64,000 bases of DNA from Climacium dendroides (GCA_950106755.1 OX467091.1:14029538-14093537); one strand, 5' to 3'. Shown: positions 47,301-61,100, counted from the stretch's first letter. The notes: a model not told the origin generated them from the sequence alone. A program made the numbers and translations.

Positions 47301-49141
47301 AAAATAAAAATTTTGAACTACAATGGCTCATAGAAGTATTCATGAACTTCAAAAATTGCCATAATTAATTGAGAAATTAAATTTTTTCAACAAATTTTAG
47401 ACATGTTGCATTGTAAGTAATTCACATTAATTAAAATGAATTTTGAAAATTTGAAATATTTTTAGCCACTTTTTATAGTTATATCAATATTATTAGAGAG
47501 AGTTTTTTTTATACAAACAAATTTTTTTCAAGGTTTAGTTGTGAGTAGAATGAAAATTCTTACTTAGAATTTTGACCTCTAAAGATTTTTGACTATGTTT
47601 TCACCAAAAACGCTCCAAGACTACCATTTCTAATACAAATATCAAATTTCATACACATATAACCATAGGATCTTGTACTATACTATTTGAAAAGGTTTGG
47701 AATAATTAAAAAATTTCCACCATGTAGATTGCAAGATATAAGCGCTTGAAGTGACAAAAATCTTTTTTTTGCCCTTGTGGAAACTAGGCACAACTACACT
47801 TTACAAGGTCAGATCATTATGGAAAAAAATATCCAAAATGTTTCTAACTCTTTGGATTCATTCTTCAAGGCAAGTTGGATACATGCTAAAAAAATTTCAG
47901 ATCATTTGGAATTATACAACATATTGGAAAAAAAATAGTAAGTAGAAAGATGTAGAGAATGATTCAAAGTACTAATTTGCTAACAATTTAGTTATGGATT
48001 TGAAAAATGCCAATCCCAATGTTTGTAATGTTGTAATAAACAATGTACATCTAATATGTTTATCTTATTTTTCCAAATATATTGAGTTAAATAAAAGACT
48101 TTAAAATAATTTAGAGTAGAGATTTCCTTTTTTTTTTAAACACATAGATAATTCCCATTGAGAAACTAGATACATGAGAACTAGAGGACAAACCCCGGTA
48201 AGATTTTTTTTTTTAAAAACATTAAGCTAAGACCGTAGCAGGGAATCTCCTTACAAAGTAGAGATTTCATAATTATCCACAACTAAAACTCATCATCACT
48301 TTCATAACTTTCATCTCATTGATCAAAATGGAATGATTCAAAGCTTTCCACATATATACAAATCTAGAAAATTAATTTCAAATTTTTATTTTCTTAAAAA
48401 GTGATTTTTAAAGAAGTATTTTTTTGGCCTAGACTACCTGCCAAATGCTAAAAATTACATATCATACAATAATTTTTGAACCAGGCATGTAGTCAAAAGT
48501 TATGAAAATTGTTGGACTTTAAAGCTCCTTCTTGGACACATGTTGTGTGAAAATTTCAAAGAAAAATAAATATTTCATTTGTAGTGAGCTACCCAAAATT
48601 GCTATGTTGCCCCAAAATACACTCACGCAATAGGAAAAAATGAACCCTCAAAGGGAATACTTTGCAATGAGAGTTTCCTTCAATGGAACTCATAGCCCCT
48701 TGGAGGGACAATGGCCACTGTTCATCATCAATGATGAATAGTGTCTACATTAAAAAAATGTTTAAAAAATTATAAAATAAAATAAATCATAATTTAAAAA
48801 ATCATTTTGCAATCATTGTTGTGTTATAGTCATTGTGAACAAGTCATTGTAGACACTTGTTTTTTTAGTGATTTTTCTTTCTTCGATGCACCATTAATGT
48901 ACCAATAATGTACATTGATGGTAGTGGATGCTCTCAATGACTGTTGTGTTTCACCTTCAGAAATTCTTAACTAATTCTACAAAACTCTACAAAATACAAA
49001 ACGACTTGAGTTAAAGGCCAATTTTATTTTTTTTTATAAAAATTTATTGAAAAATATTTCAAGGAGTTTATCTTCTTCCAAATGTGATCATCTTTCAACC
49101 TTAGAAGGACGTGGCTCCCCATGACCAAGGTAAGTTAGTCA
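44395..49141. other. Gene-free AT-rich DNA with decayed repeats
   Basis: An AT dinucleotide run lies at 45447-45466. The stretch of about 46870-48700 repeatedly resembles T2-element interiors: 'gattcattcca' near 47015 and a near-terminal tract 'ccccttggagggacaatgg' near 48690, with an inverted resemblance to 13010-13300 around 47600-47850. It looks like one or more old T2 copies without recognisable termini. The 115-codon frame at 46268-46615 matches nothing known to me and has the composition of its surroundings. Confidence 0.45.
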
Positions 49142-49705
49142 CCAAAATACTCTAATTAATGGGCCAATAGGTACATGTTTTATTTCTACAATTAATCCCT
49201 AAACTTCCACAATCTTCTCCAAAATTCATGATTTGAGAAAAAATCATCATAGAGTACTATTTGGAAGAATATTTTGGAATTCATATACAAAAGAAATTGT
49301 AGATTTTGAGTTTTAGATTCCATTCATATAGTTAGATTCACCAATGCTGTCACCAATATTCTATTATAAATTTTGAAAGGGAAATTTTAGAATTCCTTCT
49401 AAATTCAATTACAAGCAAAATATTATCATTTTTTTGAATGCAATTTTTTGGAATGGATTTGAAATGAGGTTCTCTTCACACAACAATTTTTTGAAATTTT
49501 TTTGTTCTTTAAATCTAAAACCCCATTTTTGTAAATCCAATTTTGAATTAGAGTCAATGCAATTCGGGCTTGGTCAACGACTTAACATACTTCCACATTT
49601 GTAATTTTAGAAAAATATGTACTCTAGTAACACCAAATCCAACCATTAAATAGGATCACTTGACAAAGTATCTCCACAAATTAAAATGACTTTCATCCAA
49701 GCAGT
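49142..49705 (+). repeat. Dispersed repeat R3, copy 1
   Basis: Resembles 62282-62705 in the same orientation: 'atgatttgagaaaaaa', 'agaatattttggaatt', 'ccacatttgtaattttag', 'aacaccaaatccaac' and 'atgactttcatccaagNag'. No termini or coding sequence were defined. Confidence 0.75.
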
Positions 49706-49739
49706 AATGAGGATGAAATTTGAGTTTCAATGTGTTAGT

Positions 49740-49963
49740 CGTCCAGAAATTGGACATCGGGACATCGGGGCGTTTCAGGTGGACGTCGGAGCGCTTCAGG
49801 GTTAACAGTGAAAACTTTCGCCAGAAAACTTTTAATTTTAAAAAAGACTTGTGATATTTTCTATCCAATGTGCGGATGGATGCTGAAATTTGGAGCACCG
49901 CTATAAGATTTTAATTCGCCAATTTGGCACTTCTTAAAAAATGACCCCCCCCCAAAAAAAAAA
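49740..49963. other. Short GC-rich patch and C/A homopolymer run
   Basis: Near 49750-49801 a phrase recurs with variation ('gggcgtttcaggtggac', 'gagcgcttcaggg'). At 49945-49963 nine C are followed by ten A, a likely site of length variation or assembly error. Its function is unknown. Confidence 0.5.
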
Positions 49964-50581
49964 CAAGCAGCTCTGGAAACGCTCGAGTACCAATCTTGAC
50001 TGCATATGCACTCGACAGACTTTCATACGGTTTCAATTTCATTGCAAAATGATAAGCACTTCAGATTCTCAAAAGACTGGAGAACCTCCACCAGACAAGA
50101 GCACTGCATACTTCTAAGTTAGGACCAACCGGGCTTGCAAATATTGTTGTCAATACTCAGGACAGACAAAGGCTCCTGAGAAATTTTATAACAATAATGA
50201 AAATTAAAATTAAAACTCAGAGAAGAAAGGTTTCCTTCTTTCTCAATCAATTTCCGACTGAATCCAACACGGAATTGGACTACTGTATCACATAGAGCTC
50301 TCGAGATTACTACCAAATCAAGTTGCACCTGTGCTTACAAGCACTCCGCAGGCGCAGCTCAGAATTGAACACGCCAACAGGGGTTGAAAACCCCATATAC
50401 TTGATTTGCTTCTGCCAGGTCCTTCAAAAAATGAGCTTACTTACAGAACCTAAAATGAGGATCCCAACAGGAGCAACTCTCAAGTATCGAACCAAACTGG
50501 GTGGTCGAATGGCATCTCTACATTCTGAGCCAGCCACTTATTCTAACAAAAAATCATTTTTTCTTGATGAATTTAAATAAA

Positions 50582-53500
50582 CTAATACTTTACAGGCTCC
50601 CCCCAAACCCCTTGCCCCCTTGCGAGCAAAGATGCGAACAAAACCTCGTTCCATGTGTCAGGAACTCCAGGCAAACAGAAATGGCTGCAGTCTTGGCGAT
50701 GCTTGGGAGGGAGACCATGTATTTTGGTGTCCTTTCCATACAGACCTGCATGGGCGTCAGCTCTGTAGTTGGTCAATGTGGTGACATCCATGAACTCCAC
50801 CGCGCTCCGCTTTAATTTGATGTTTCTGTTGATGGCTGCCTTGATGTGCTTGTTGGTCCATGGAATTGGCTGCTCTTTCTCGACCTCCTCATCCGTCAGG
50901 GGTTTCACCTCTTCGTGGCAATGGCCTCCGTGGTTCCATGCTCCTCCTCTGCACAAATTAGTGATTCACCTGTTCATTAGAAGAAAACTTTGCAGATTTG
51001 GACCTTGAGGTTCAGAAGTTGGCTATCCATGTGTCAAACAGTCATACACTTCTCAAGATTCGAAGTCTGTGCTAGCAAGGTATTATGAGTACGTTTTACT
51101 CATGAGAAACGAGTGAAACTAGTGTTGTACATCGTGGATACAAAGAACCAAAGAATTCTAAAAGCACATTCCAATGAAAATGAACAATAATGGATAAGTT
51201 TGCAGATTTAGATCATGAATTCCAGTCAATTCTCAGAAGTTGATCATTTGTGTCAGAAAAGTCATTAACTTATCAAGATTCAAAGTATATGCTAGTAAAG
51301 TATGTTTTTGTCGCGAAGCACATCTGTTATCATGCAAAAATCAAAATCCTTGATAGGCTGAGCAACAGGGAATACAGGGAACTAGCAGTCCTGGAAGCCA
51401 AATGAATGTGAAATTTCTTCAAACAGCATTTGCTATTGGGAGTTGTCACTGTTTCCTAAGCAAAAAGTGAACCTTGAAAATGGCGGTTTCAAACACAAAG
51501 CATATTTCTACCTGAAATGAACCGAAGCAAAACTTCGAAAAAACACTTGAGTAGCAGGGTCAAGGTGACGCTCCATCCACAATGCCCAGGTTTTTAAACC
51601 AGTTTTAAACGCATCTTCATTGCTGTGCTCCGTCAAATGTTTTTTCATATAAAAGCGGCCACCTCTGCAATTAAAACTTAGGCACATCAATCCAACTGCT
51701 GCTTCCACAAGCCCATCCGCTGGAGTCACAAACCTAGGGTGCTCCCAAACTCAAGAGGAATACAGCTCACTACCTCCGTCTACGCTGGTCAGTAGAACTA
51801 CCTCAGTAAACACTCAAACAGATTGATCTTCGTATCAACGTCTCTTCTCTTCTTCTCTAAGTGAAAGAACCAATGATTGCAACCAAGGCAAAGGAATATA
51901 TGCCAACAGAGATTTTCAGAAAAATTAGATTATCTCGAAACTTTTAGACATCATAAAGCGAATCTTCCCAATAATTACATAACATTCTTGAACTCGCTAC
52001 AATAGTTCCTTCTACACTGGTACTGTAGATAAAAGCACGCATCTCTAGACAATTAAATTCAAATTCTCTTTCTCTTCTCATGCCACAGAGCCTTGCATAT
52101 TGAAATAGAAAAGAACCTCGCATCAGGGGTTCAAGAATGTCAAGTACAAAGCAAAAGCAAAAAACATAAACTGGGTAGGAGTGGAATCTTACGGGCGTCC
52201 AATCTTCTCCCAAGACCACCAGTGACCAGAATTGAAGATCATGATATTAGCGCCATGCCATCGTTTAGCACTCCAGGAGACTAAGTCGATCTTCAGAATG
52301 CTAGTCACATTTGCGGGGAAACCCGCAGGAGGACGCTCTTGAGGAACAAGGAAAGGGTCCCTGAAATACTCCACCGTGCAGTTGTAGTCTTCGAACAGAA
52401 ACACCAGCTCACCCATGTGCTTACTGATGGATCTCCCGTTCACTTCATAAATCTTGGATTTGTTGTGGACCGCTTCTGAGAGCATGCACAACATGGACTC
52501 CCACTGATTCCGCCCCAGAGAGTCCCCAACAAACACTAGCCTTTGGTTCCGCAGCCTCTCCAACATCTCTCGAGCGTCGAATCTGCAACCACATTAGCCT
52601 TCCAACCATCAGAATGACCTGGTCTCAAACATCATGGTAGCTTTTTCTGACAGAAAACTATTCAAAAAAAAGATATCAACACAAAATTCTCAAATGTGCA
52701 CAGAGAAATGAGCACTACTTTCTACCTTATTATTGTGTGCTAAAACTGTTTGATGGGAATTTGCAGTTAAGAACTTTTTTCAAGAGTCACGTACAATTTT
52801 AACGAATTTGGTGAGTACACCGAATTCATTAAAATGCAAATGACTTTTGAAAAGTGTATATTAAGCATAAATTCTAATCAAGCAATTTTAGCACTCAGAC
52901 AATCATCGAAGGTATTGGAAGTAGGGTTGGATGGTTGTTTAACCCTCCGGATTTAATTACCATGTCAGAGGCACATTAGCTGTAACATTGAAGTTGTGCA
53001 TGTGAAATGGGATAATAAGACAGAAAGAAGTGCAAATGTCTTTGTACAATTTTGACAAGTATTGCGATAGGTGAAGGACTGATGGAGTGAGTACCTCGGC
53101 ATGTCACAGTCATGCGGTCGCCAGCGGTACTTCATGAAGCCTTGGTCGGGTCGACCATTCTCCTCACACCGAAAGCTTGTATCCACAAAAGCACAGTTCC
53201 TGGATCTGTACAAAGGGTATGTGTCGTCATACACCCATTGTCCATGGTACAGATCACATCCTGCCAGAGAGCTGCGGTTATTGCCTGGCATCGCTAATAC
53301 CTCTGCTTGGGATTCAGAATGAGAATCGTCAGACTTATACTCAACATGGGACACGTCAGATTGGGTCTCCTCAGAGTCGTTGTGAATGGAAACATTACGC
53401 TGGATAACCCACTCCTGTGGAACCCATCCCAACCCAATTCCGTTAGAAGGCCGTGAGTGGAGTAATTGAAACTGACAAGCTAAGACCTAGAATTTAGTGA

Positions 53501-54228
53501 ACATGGCAATGTACAGCTCAAGAATTAAATCTTACTCACAATTCAAAACTAATTTATACAATATCCAAATACTGTGTCTTTGAGGACATTGGAATCCTCT
53601 TGAAAATAAACATAAGATCCACAATTCACTGACTCTGAACCCGAGGATAGGAGACCTTGCATTGGCGAAAGCTACACATTCAGTAAATGTGGGGAATTTT
53701 GAGTAAGTCGCTACTCAAAAAGCAAGACAGTGGTATAGTGCAACAAGTGACAGAGCCTCTCGTAGCGTAGCTATTTCTATTTGCGGTTCTTATAATGGAA
53801 ATCTACCAAGACAAGTAAAGGTGATTGGAAATGTTCCCTACTTTAGAATCAGGTACGGTGTTGTTAGCATTGCTTGCGAATTCTTGTGCTCCATCCGCAG
53901 GCTGCAACGAGGAGTGAGCTGCTTCAACTGAAGGATTGGCCACAACCTCCGCTGGGTCCATTTCCATAATAATCTCGGTGCCCTCCTCAGATTCATGTCT
54001 GGGCAAGGACGATGATGATCTGATAGTCAGAGTGTCCCTCTGCAAGATGAACTCCCGCAAGTCCGTGCTGTCGTACAAGGACTTCATGTCCACAAACATG
54101 AAGCAGAAGACCACCATAGCTGCGCAGCAAGCCAGCAGCAAGAAGCTACCCAGTCCATAGCCACTACAACCAGTCTTTCTCGAGTATTTCCCACTTCGTT
54201 GGCCCTCTGGGATCTTCCTCGCTGCCAT
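50582..54228 (-). CDS. TRICHOME BIREFRINGENCE-LIKE / PMR5 family polysaccharide O-acetyltransferase, five exons, 538 aa
   Basis: TBL proteins are Golgi enzymes that transfer acetyl groups to wall polysaccharides such as xylan, mannan or xyloglucan. Exons on the minus strand are 54228-53842, 53414-53095, 52582-52193, 51664-51512 and 50948-50582. All introns are GT-AG, phases match, and the total is 1617 nt. The protein has a short basic cytosolic N-terminus, one membrane anchor (about residues 26-46), a polar stem, and the PMR5 N-terminal domain starting near CDLYHGQWV. Next come the GDSL catalytic block FVGDSLGRNQWESM (GDS at 255-257) and the C-terminal DCSHFCLPGVPDTWNE, whose D503 and H506 form the conserved DxxH. 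The catalytic Ser, Asp and His are all present, so it is probably active. The start was chosen because the methionine at 54228 places the anchor normally. A longer frame upstream lacks typical sequence. The acceptor polymer cannot be predicted. Confidence 0.93.
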
Positions 54229-56700
54229 CTCGAATCCCACAAGAAAAAAACTACCGACTGCTCGAGTTTCCAAACTAAAAATCGAGGTCCAAAAGATTTC
54301 AACACTTGTTTCACGTCTTATGGTGCCTACCTGGTCTTTGAAACCACAAGAGTAGATCCTGCAGGACCACCAATGTGCTTCCGCTCTCCTTCCTTCCCAT
54401 GTCACGCACTTAACTGAAGACACTAGTGCAATTGCGAAAGAAACAGGGTCCCGTGGAGGAGTTAAGGAACTAGTTCAAACGCGGAGGTCTGGCCGTTAAA
54501 GGATCCTGGAAAAAACACAACAATCAAACTATCCTTAGTGACGGAATGAAATTATTCTACAAAGCGTAATACAAGTCAAGCTAGAGCTTGACCCGCAATG
54601 TCCTCTTTCTTGACACGAATGCTGCACGAGAATTTTGTGTAAGATGATGCGTCACGACTACAGTTACGCACACAGTTCAATCACTGTGGAGAGTTCACAA
54701 ATTTACCTTTGATGCCTATACCAGGATACCAGGCCCATCAATCAGCGCAGTCCGTAATATATTTCATAGTTCTCATACTTCAAGTACAGAGAGGAAGCCG
54801 AGATTAGGAATCTTGGCCTTCGTGGCTGACCGCCAGCTCACACTCCGGACAATTTACCAACTTTAGCAAGGTACCCGACGAAACCGACCAGAGACTCCAG
54901 AAATTCAGGCCCGCCAGGCATTACCTAACCGAAGTACAGAAAAAGCAAAATCGAGAGAATCAACTGCGTCGCTTCTAATCATTTTCGAATTCAAATTGGA
55001 CTATACCCGTATAATGGGAATCGTAACAGTTGTCTCTTTAGGAGAGCAAAGGGCTTGCTAATGCTCTGTCAGGGCAGAAGGAGGAGTGCATCGACGGAAG
55101 AAAAGCTCCGGATTCATACTGCAATGATTGATGAAGGGATAGCTCTAGTCAATGCAACCTCACTTTACAATTTTTGAAAAGCATTCACACTACCCATATA
55201 CGAAGTACTCGATTCACTGCAGCTGTCCGAAAACCAAATCGCGAGGTTGTTCGCGCGCTACGGAAGAACCGAAAGCTTGGAAGCTTAGCGAGAGGGCAGA
55301 AACTCTTAAACAAAACGAAATTTTCTGTGATTTGCCTCGATCCTACGCTTGACACTCAAACATCACTTCCACGCCACGAAATTGCAGTAATCCCGATGAA
55401 GACAGTCTGCCATGTGACAGGATTCGTTAGCCCCCCTCTCATTCGTTAGACACCTCATCATCAGACAGAAGACGCAAAGCATCCCGTAAGCAAGCAACCG
55501 CGGCAGAATTCTCTGAACTAATGAACTCCCGGGTCGCGCTAGTCTAGTCGAGCCGCCATATCCGTGACGAAACCTAATTCCTCCACTCGACGCCGACAAT
55601 AACAAGAAAGTCACAAACCACAAAATTCTCACAATTCAAGCGCCACACCACTCAGCGAACAAAAGACAATCCATCCATCACGCCGTCACAACGCGACTTG
55701 GGGCGCGAGCTCACTCAAACAGCTATGACAGAAATTGAAGTCACAAAAGCACATTCACCTGTCTCCAGAAAATTGAAAGTCAGATGAAATCGTAGCGCAG
55801 AATCGCAGTCAGATGTAAGTAAAAAAATACACGAGATCAGCGTTCCCACCAGGGCTAGAAGTTGCCTCCCCTAAATGAGTACGCGTCGTACTGTGCAACC
55901 AGTTGTACTGTACAAATCCGTAGCATTTAAGTTAATACAGTACATGAAGTCACAGCCGCGACCAGGCGAACCTGTGCATGGGGAGAGCCAGCAGTTCAGC
56001 ACTCCCAGCAGCCATCCCCAAAAAATCTTTGGCTCTATAATTGTCGCCGCGGAACCCACCTCATGACCCATGCAGAAGCCTGATTAAAAAAAAGGATTTG
56101 ACAAACTCCAAATCAAAACGTAGACTTGGTAAATTCTGAATAGCAATACCTGTGAATTGGTAAACTCTTCTGTATCGTCAAAATCGCTTCTAACTGAAAG
56201 TTCAGTGTATTGCTGCGTTCGCATCGCGTGACGCAGGTGCGTTTGCCCCGGCGATGGTGCGGTGTTCTTTTAGCCTTTTTGGCCTTTAAGCTTTGTCTCC
56301 GACGCTGTTTCCGCAGGTACCGCAGGTGGGAATCCACAGCTGTCAGTATTGGAGCTCATAAATAATGAAGAGAATTTGAAATTTCACTTTTAACGGAATA
56401 AGAGTGACTGTTTCGATTTGTCTTCAAAAGTAAAGTAAAAATTCCAATTACGGTATTGCAAAGAAAAAATCAAGGGGGGTGGGGTGGAAATGAACTGAAA
56501 AATAGCTCGACTGGGAGAGGAGTTGGTGGCGTTGGGAGAATTTGATGATGAGCGAGACTCTTCTTTGCTCGACGAACACGCCGAAAGAGGAGCTCATGAG
56601 CTCCGCGGATAAGCTCTGCTCGCACCGACCACAACGGAAGCGTCGAACGCGTGCACTAAAGCATGACCTAATAAACCTAAGTTAGAACAATCTAACCCTA
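54229..56700 (-). promoter_or_regulatory. GC-richer 5' flank of the TBL gene
   Basis: Composition is clearly less AT-rich than the intergenic DNA, which suggests a leader (possibly with a leader intron) and promoter. A perfect 16 bp palindrome, GGAGCTCATGAGCTCC, lies at 56589-56604 near the far edge. Several open frames on both strands match no family I know. Confidence 0.4.
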
Positions 56701-57724
56701 AATGTTTCAAGTTTATAATGAAGAATACTCTATTCTATGGTAGGGAAGGTGAGTGAATCCCCAAATGGTACTATCTGGAATTCCCACCAAAGTTTTCCAA
56801 AAAAAACTTAAGACAAAATAAAATAAATTATTTAACATAAATGTAATATACTTTAAGTGTTTTTTAAATGAGTATTTGAGGGATGATTGAACTAACCATA
56901 CTAACTACGAATTGGATGTGGCTATTATATAAGCAAACCGTGAATATAATTAGTAATCTCTAAATGGATGAAATGTGCAAGGAAGTGAATTATAATTAGT
57001 AATTTCTAGATGGATGAAATGTGCAAGGGAGTGAGTCATTTCCTTGGTGTTATGTCCTCGGGGTCATCTCCTTATGGTCATCTCTTTATTTGAAGTAATA
57101 GTAAGTTCTTATTATTATATATAAAACTATAATGATAAAGGAGTGAACTATTTCTCATAGTGATAGTAAGTTCTAATTTTGAGATTAAAATAGTTTAAAT
57201 ATAAAATTAAAAGGATAAAAGATTATAGATTTAGTATTAGTTTAAGATTAGAAGATCTAACTTTCAACAATGAAAAACTAGAATGATTTAGTGATTATAA
57301 GAACAAGGCTTGGAGAAGAAGAAAATTTTTTTTGTACTTTCTTCTAAAGTTGGAAAGTTGAACCATCATTAAATCCATAAGTTGAACCATTGTTGGTTCA
57401 TATTCCACCTATATGGTCATAACTATTGTTGAGACTTGAATTGCATTGTTATCACCATTGTTTTTTCCAAATCCTTCTTTAAGTAGTAAAGCTAATGTTT
57501 TATGGGTTTTTTTTAATCTTAAAGCAAATTAATTATCAATGATCAAATTCATAGCATGTGAAACATGGTCCCTCCTTTAGGTGCTCCTCCATTTCTTTAT
57601 CACTCAAATACTTTGATCTCTAAAACTTGTTACCTTGATCTTCCTCATCAATTTTTTAAAACATGAGGTTTAGAACAAGAACCAATAGTCATTTTAATTT
57701 TTTTTAAACAACTAACCTAGGCTT
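56701..57724. other. AT-rich spacer
   Basis: A short local duplication is visible near 56955-57030 ('ggatgaaatgtgcaagg', twice). Nothing else was recognised. Confidence 0.4.
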
Positions 57725-58240
57725 TGGAGAGATGCAAGGGAGTAAGAAAAGATTTGGCTTCAGCTTCATTCCAATTGCTTTCAAAATGCTGGTCAACTCC
57801 ATGTTAAATCTCCAATTTGCCAAAATTAGAGAATCTTATTGGTTTAGATACCTTTGGATGTTAAAATGCCTTGAAACTTGTCAAAATATATTATTAACAT
57901 AAAAGAAGCTACATTAATTTTTAATGAAGTTTTATTACAACTTGGGTAATTTGTAAGAATTTTCCATCATAGGTTTGAGTGATTAACCATCTAAAAGATC
58001 TCCTAGAAGTCAAAAGATTCCATAAATTTTTATAGAACCTCTTATAGAATCCCATAAAAGATGTGAGGGCTCATAATTTTACTTTGCACATTCAAAAAAG
58101 GAGATTAAAACTCTACTATCTCTTTTAATTATCAATAATCATGAAATCTTGCATACATAAGGGAATCTTGACAAACCAAATTTTTTGTTGGAGTCCTAAT
58201 GCAATTTCAATCTTAGAATATTGTACTTTTGTCATGGATG
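57725..58240 (+). repeat. Dispersed repeat R2, copy 2
   Basis: Counterpart of 40130-40635, same orientation, 17.6 kb away. Diverged and without evident termini. Confidence 0.65.
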
Positions 58241-59321
58241 GCTTCTATTAGTCCATCTTGAGTTTATATCACTTACAAGTTAACAATTGGAATTCCCACT
58301 ATTTCTTAGAACAACTATGAAATTGAAACCTACCTTTGGAAATTGACTTAAGGATCTCCTTGGAGGTCCCTCATGCCATTTAAGCCTAAATAAGTCACAT
58401 GCATGGTAGGTTTAGGTAGTTTGGTCATTATTCACAAAATATTCATAATTTCTACTATTTTGGGGTTTCTAATCTATACACGTGCGGGGGTTTGGATTAT
58501 TTGAGGTATTCTACTATATTTTAGACTAAATACTATACTAGCATGTAACATACCTATTTTGATTTAATACTTTTTTGGAAAATATTTGCATATAAAACTT
58601 AACTTAAATTGTAAAAAGGAAAAGAAAAGAAAACTATGAGTCCTAAGTGACAAATTAGGTGTTCATACCCAATCAATAAGTGCAATCCAAGAATTAAAGA
58701 GCTTAATAATAGTTTGTGACAATCCTAAAGCATAGCCACATTGAGAGCTCCTACCCATCAAAGCCTAAGTAATTTCCAAATACCAAGATTAGACATTCCA
58801 AACAACCATTGTCATGGCCAAATGTAGTGGTTGCATTGACAATGCCCATAGAGCATTGCTACTAGGCTTTACCAATGTTTGATCTAGATGCACTTGTCCA
58901 ACACCAAAAGCTCCACAACAAAAGCCCTTCAAGATACAAGTTTTGTTGTTCCTTCCATCACTTCCACATTTGCTTGGCAAAAGAGGGCCTTTGTAGAGAG
59001 CATTTTTACATTCATGCTAACTCGGTCAACTTTGACTATGGTCTCAATGGAATATTTGCCAAAAAATAGCCACCCTTGAAAGAATGCATGATAGCTCATT
59101 GATCAAGCACTCTTGTGCCAAAGACGAACGGGACTGAGTAGTCTACCAAAGCTAAGGGATATCAAAATACATTGGTAGGAGAATGTTCCAACTCAAAGGA
59201 AAGCATCAACACGAGCAAGTGTGGACAAAGCAAAAGCGAGAAGTGAATCCGATTTTAATGATTGGTTGGTGTGGAGTTTAAGGTGACCATGGCACTACCA
59301 CATTTCATGTGGCAACACTAG
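58241..59321. other. Gene-free DNA
   Basis: The part 58750-59260 is less AT-rich and gives short frames on both strands. None resembles a family I can name. Confidence 0.35.
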
Positions 59322-59323
59322 TA

Positions 59324-59834
59324 AGGTAAATCAACCTTTGACAAACAAATCATCCTTAACAGGCACCTAAGGAATGACCCATTAGAGTCTTACATCAATC
59401 CATGACAAAAAAATTTAAAATAAATGAGATTAAAACTACATTAGGTTGGTTAGTGGTCAGAATCAATGCATTGAATGATGGTAATGGATTTATTAGTAGT
59501 TGCTTTAAGACATTCTACCTTTTTAGTGCAAATTCATTACAAGAGTTTTTTTTTTTAATTTCTTCATGTTATGGCCATGTTAGGAAATATTGTAACTACT
59601 TTAGGTGGTAAAATGGATACACTTTTTGCTAGTTTTGGGATAATCTAGGGCTCTTTTTGGCCAATCGGACAACACACTTCAAAAATTCATAACAATTTTA
59701 TATTTTGTCAAAAATAAATAAAATTTCAATTGCTCTCTTCATTTCTCATATCTGTCTTTATATTAAAAAAAAAAGACTTCAATGATGGAATTATGGCAAA
59801 CCACTTGTTTAGGGTGTCATTGACTGGTTTACCT
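59324..59834. mobile_element. MITE family M1, copy d (511 bp, TA target)
   Basis: Ends are AGGTAAATCAACC and GACTGGTTTACCT, with TA at 59322-59323 and 59835-59836. The interior resembles the other M1 copies. The next TA (59837-59838) starts the M2 MITE, so the two elements abut. Confidence 0.8.
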
Positions 59835-59838
59835 TATA

Positions 59839-60110
59839 AGGTAGGTACACCCAAATGTGCAACTAACCTTAAACCGCCATCTATACTATACGTACATCTC
59901 CAAAATCAGTTCTGTATCTATGTGGAAGAAACACCTTTAGAATCAAACTTTGTTCCTTAATAACTTTTGCATATAATATCCAAATGCTACATTCTGTAGT
60001 GCGTTGAAACCTCTTTTCACTTCCCAACACGAACGTAGGAAAATTTGACTAGTCTAATAATAGAAAATAGGCTCAATAGCAAAAAGTGGCGGGTTTGGGT
60101 GTATCTACCT
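59839..60110. mobile_element. MITE family M2, intact copy (272 bp, TA target)
   Basis: Ends are AGGTAGGTACACCCAAAT and TTTGGGTGTATCTACCT, with TA at 59837-59838 and 60111-60112. It aligns end to end, in reverse orientation, with the two halves of the copy at 16723-17971. Its single TTAA at 59869-59872 is the empty target of T1. Confidence 0.92.
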
Positions 60111-60112
60111 TA

Positions 60113-61100
60113 GTTGTTGCTGTTCAGTTGTCAATTGTAGTGCAACTAATATTTTTTTGAAATGAAATATAATATTATATATTCCAAAAAATATTTTAAA
60201 AAGTGTTTGAAAGTTAAATTCTATTAAGAAACATAGTATGAACGCTCCCCATAATGCATGGTAGATTAGTCAACAAAGTAGTTGGTGGTATTTCTTAGCC
60301 AATACAGAGAAAGTACTATTGATCGTCTCTCTCCTTTTTATATACTTTCATTCTTTAATGTTAGTGGGTGTATTTTTTTTCTTGCATACTTTCGTGTTTT
60401 ATTTTTTGAATTTTTGTTTTGTTTCTTATTCTCAACACATTATCAGCACGCTTTCATACTATCTTCTACACACTCTTATACTTTTGTTTAAAAATTTTCA
60501 TCTGATTCCAGTTTCAAATTTTTTAGAAGGAGGTTTTGCAACCCCTCCTCCATACGCTCTCCTGAACTTCCTCTTCTCTCTGGGATGTTCCCTCCTCCTG
60601 CTAGCTCTTCTCCCCTCTTGCCGCTCCCACCCCTTCAACCAGCTTTCCCATGTCGACCCTCCCAACAGGCCTTGCTTTAGTTGCCGCTCTTCAAAGAGCC
60701 TCCACTTTATCTTTGTCTCCCCGGTTCTCCATCCATTTCTTACTTGCCGCTTAGCATTCATTTTTTTCTCCCTCTATGTCTCCAAATTCTTCTTCTTTTT
60801 CATCTCTTCTTCCCTTCCACCCCTTCGCATCAAGCTCTCTCTTCGTTGTATCTCCAAACCTCAAGTATTTTTTATTTTCATTTTATTTTCTTTATTTATT
60901 GGCTTTTTATACATTTTAATCTTTATCTTCATTTTACTTTTTATTTTATTTTTACTACTTACTATTTATTATTTACTATTTACTAGTTTATTTATTTATT
61001 ATTTTAATTTTAATTTTATCTTTATCTTTACTTTCTAATCCATCTTTTATTTTCCTATTCAAACCCTAATTTCTCCCCTAAATCATTTTCATTCTATATC
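60113..61100 (+). mobile_element. Ty1/copia-type leader with candidate primer-binding region
   Basis: The sequence ACATTATCAGCACG at 60437-60450 resembles the start of the leader just after the 5' LTR in many plant copia elements. It is followed by a long pyrimidine-rich leader (about 60540-60860) and the gag start at 61101. If so, the 5' LTR ends near 60436. Its left edge was not found, and no second LTR lies in the window. The 239-codon frame at 60319-61038 is a hydrophobic translation of this C/T-rich leader and is not a gene. Confidence 0.5.

Noticed and set aside
46870..48700. Possible complete TTAA element
   Set aside because: Interior phrases resemble T2, but no TTAA-flanked termini could be located at both sides.
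55152..55632. Frames on both strands upstream of TBL
   Set aside because: In GC-richer DNA long frames arise easily. No family signature and no supporting splice structure.
58789..59079. Short overlapping frames on both strands
   Set aside because: Translations match no protein family known to me and lack conserved motifs.
60319..61038. 239-codon open frame, strongly hydrophobic
   Set aside because: It is a translation of a C/T-rich retrotransposon leader. Runs of Phe, Leu and Ser follow base composition, and it ends before gag.
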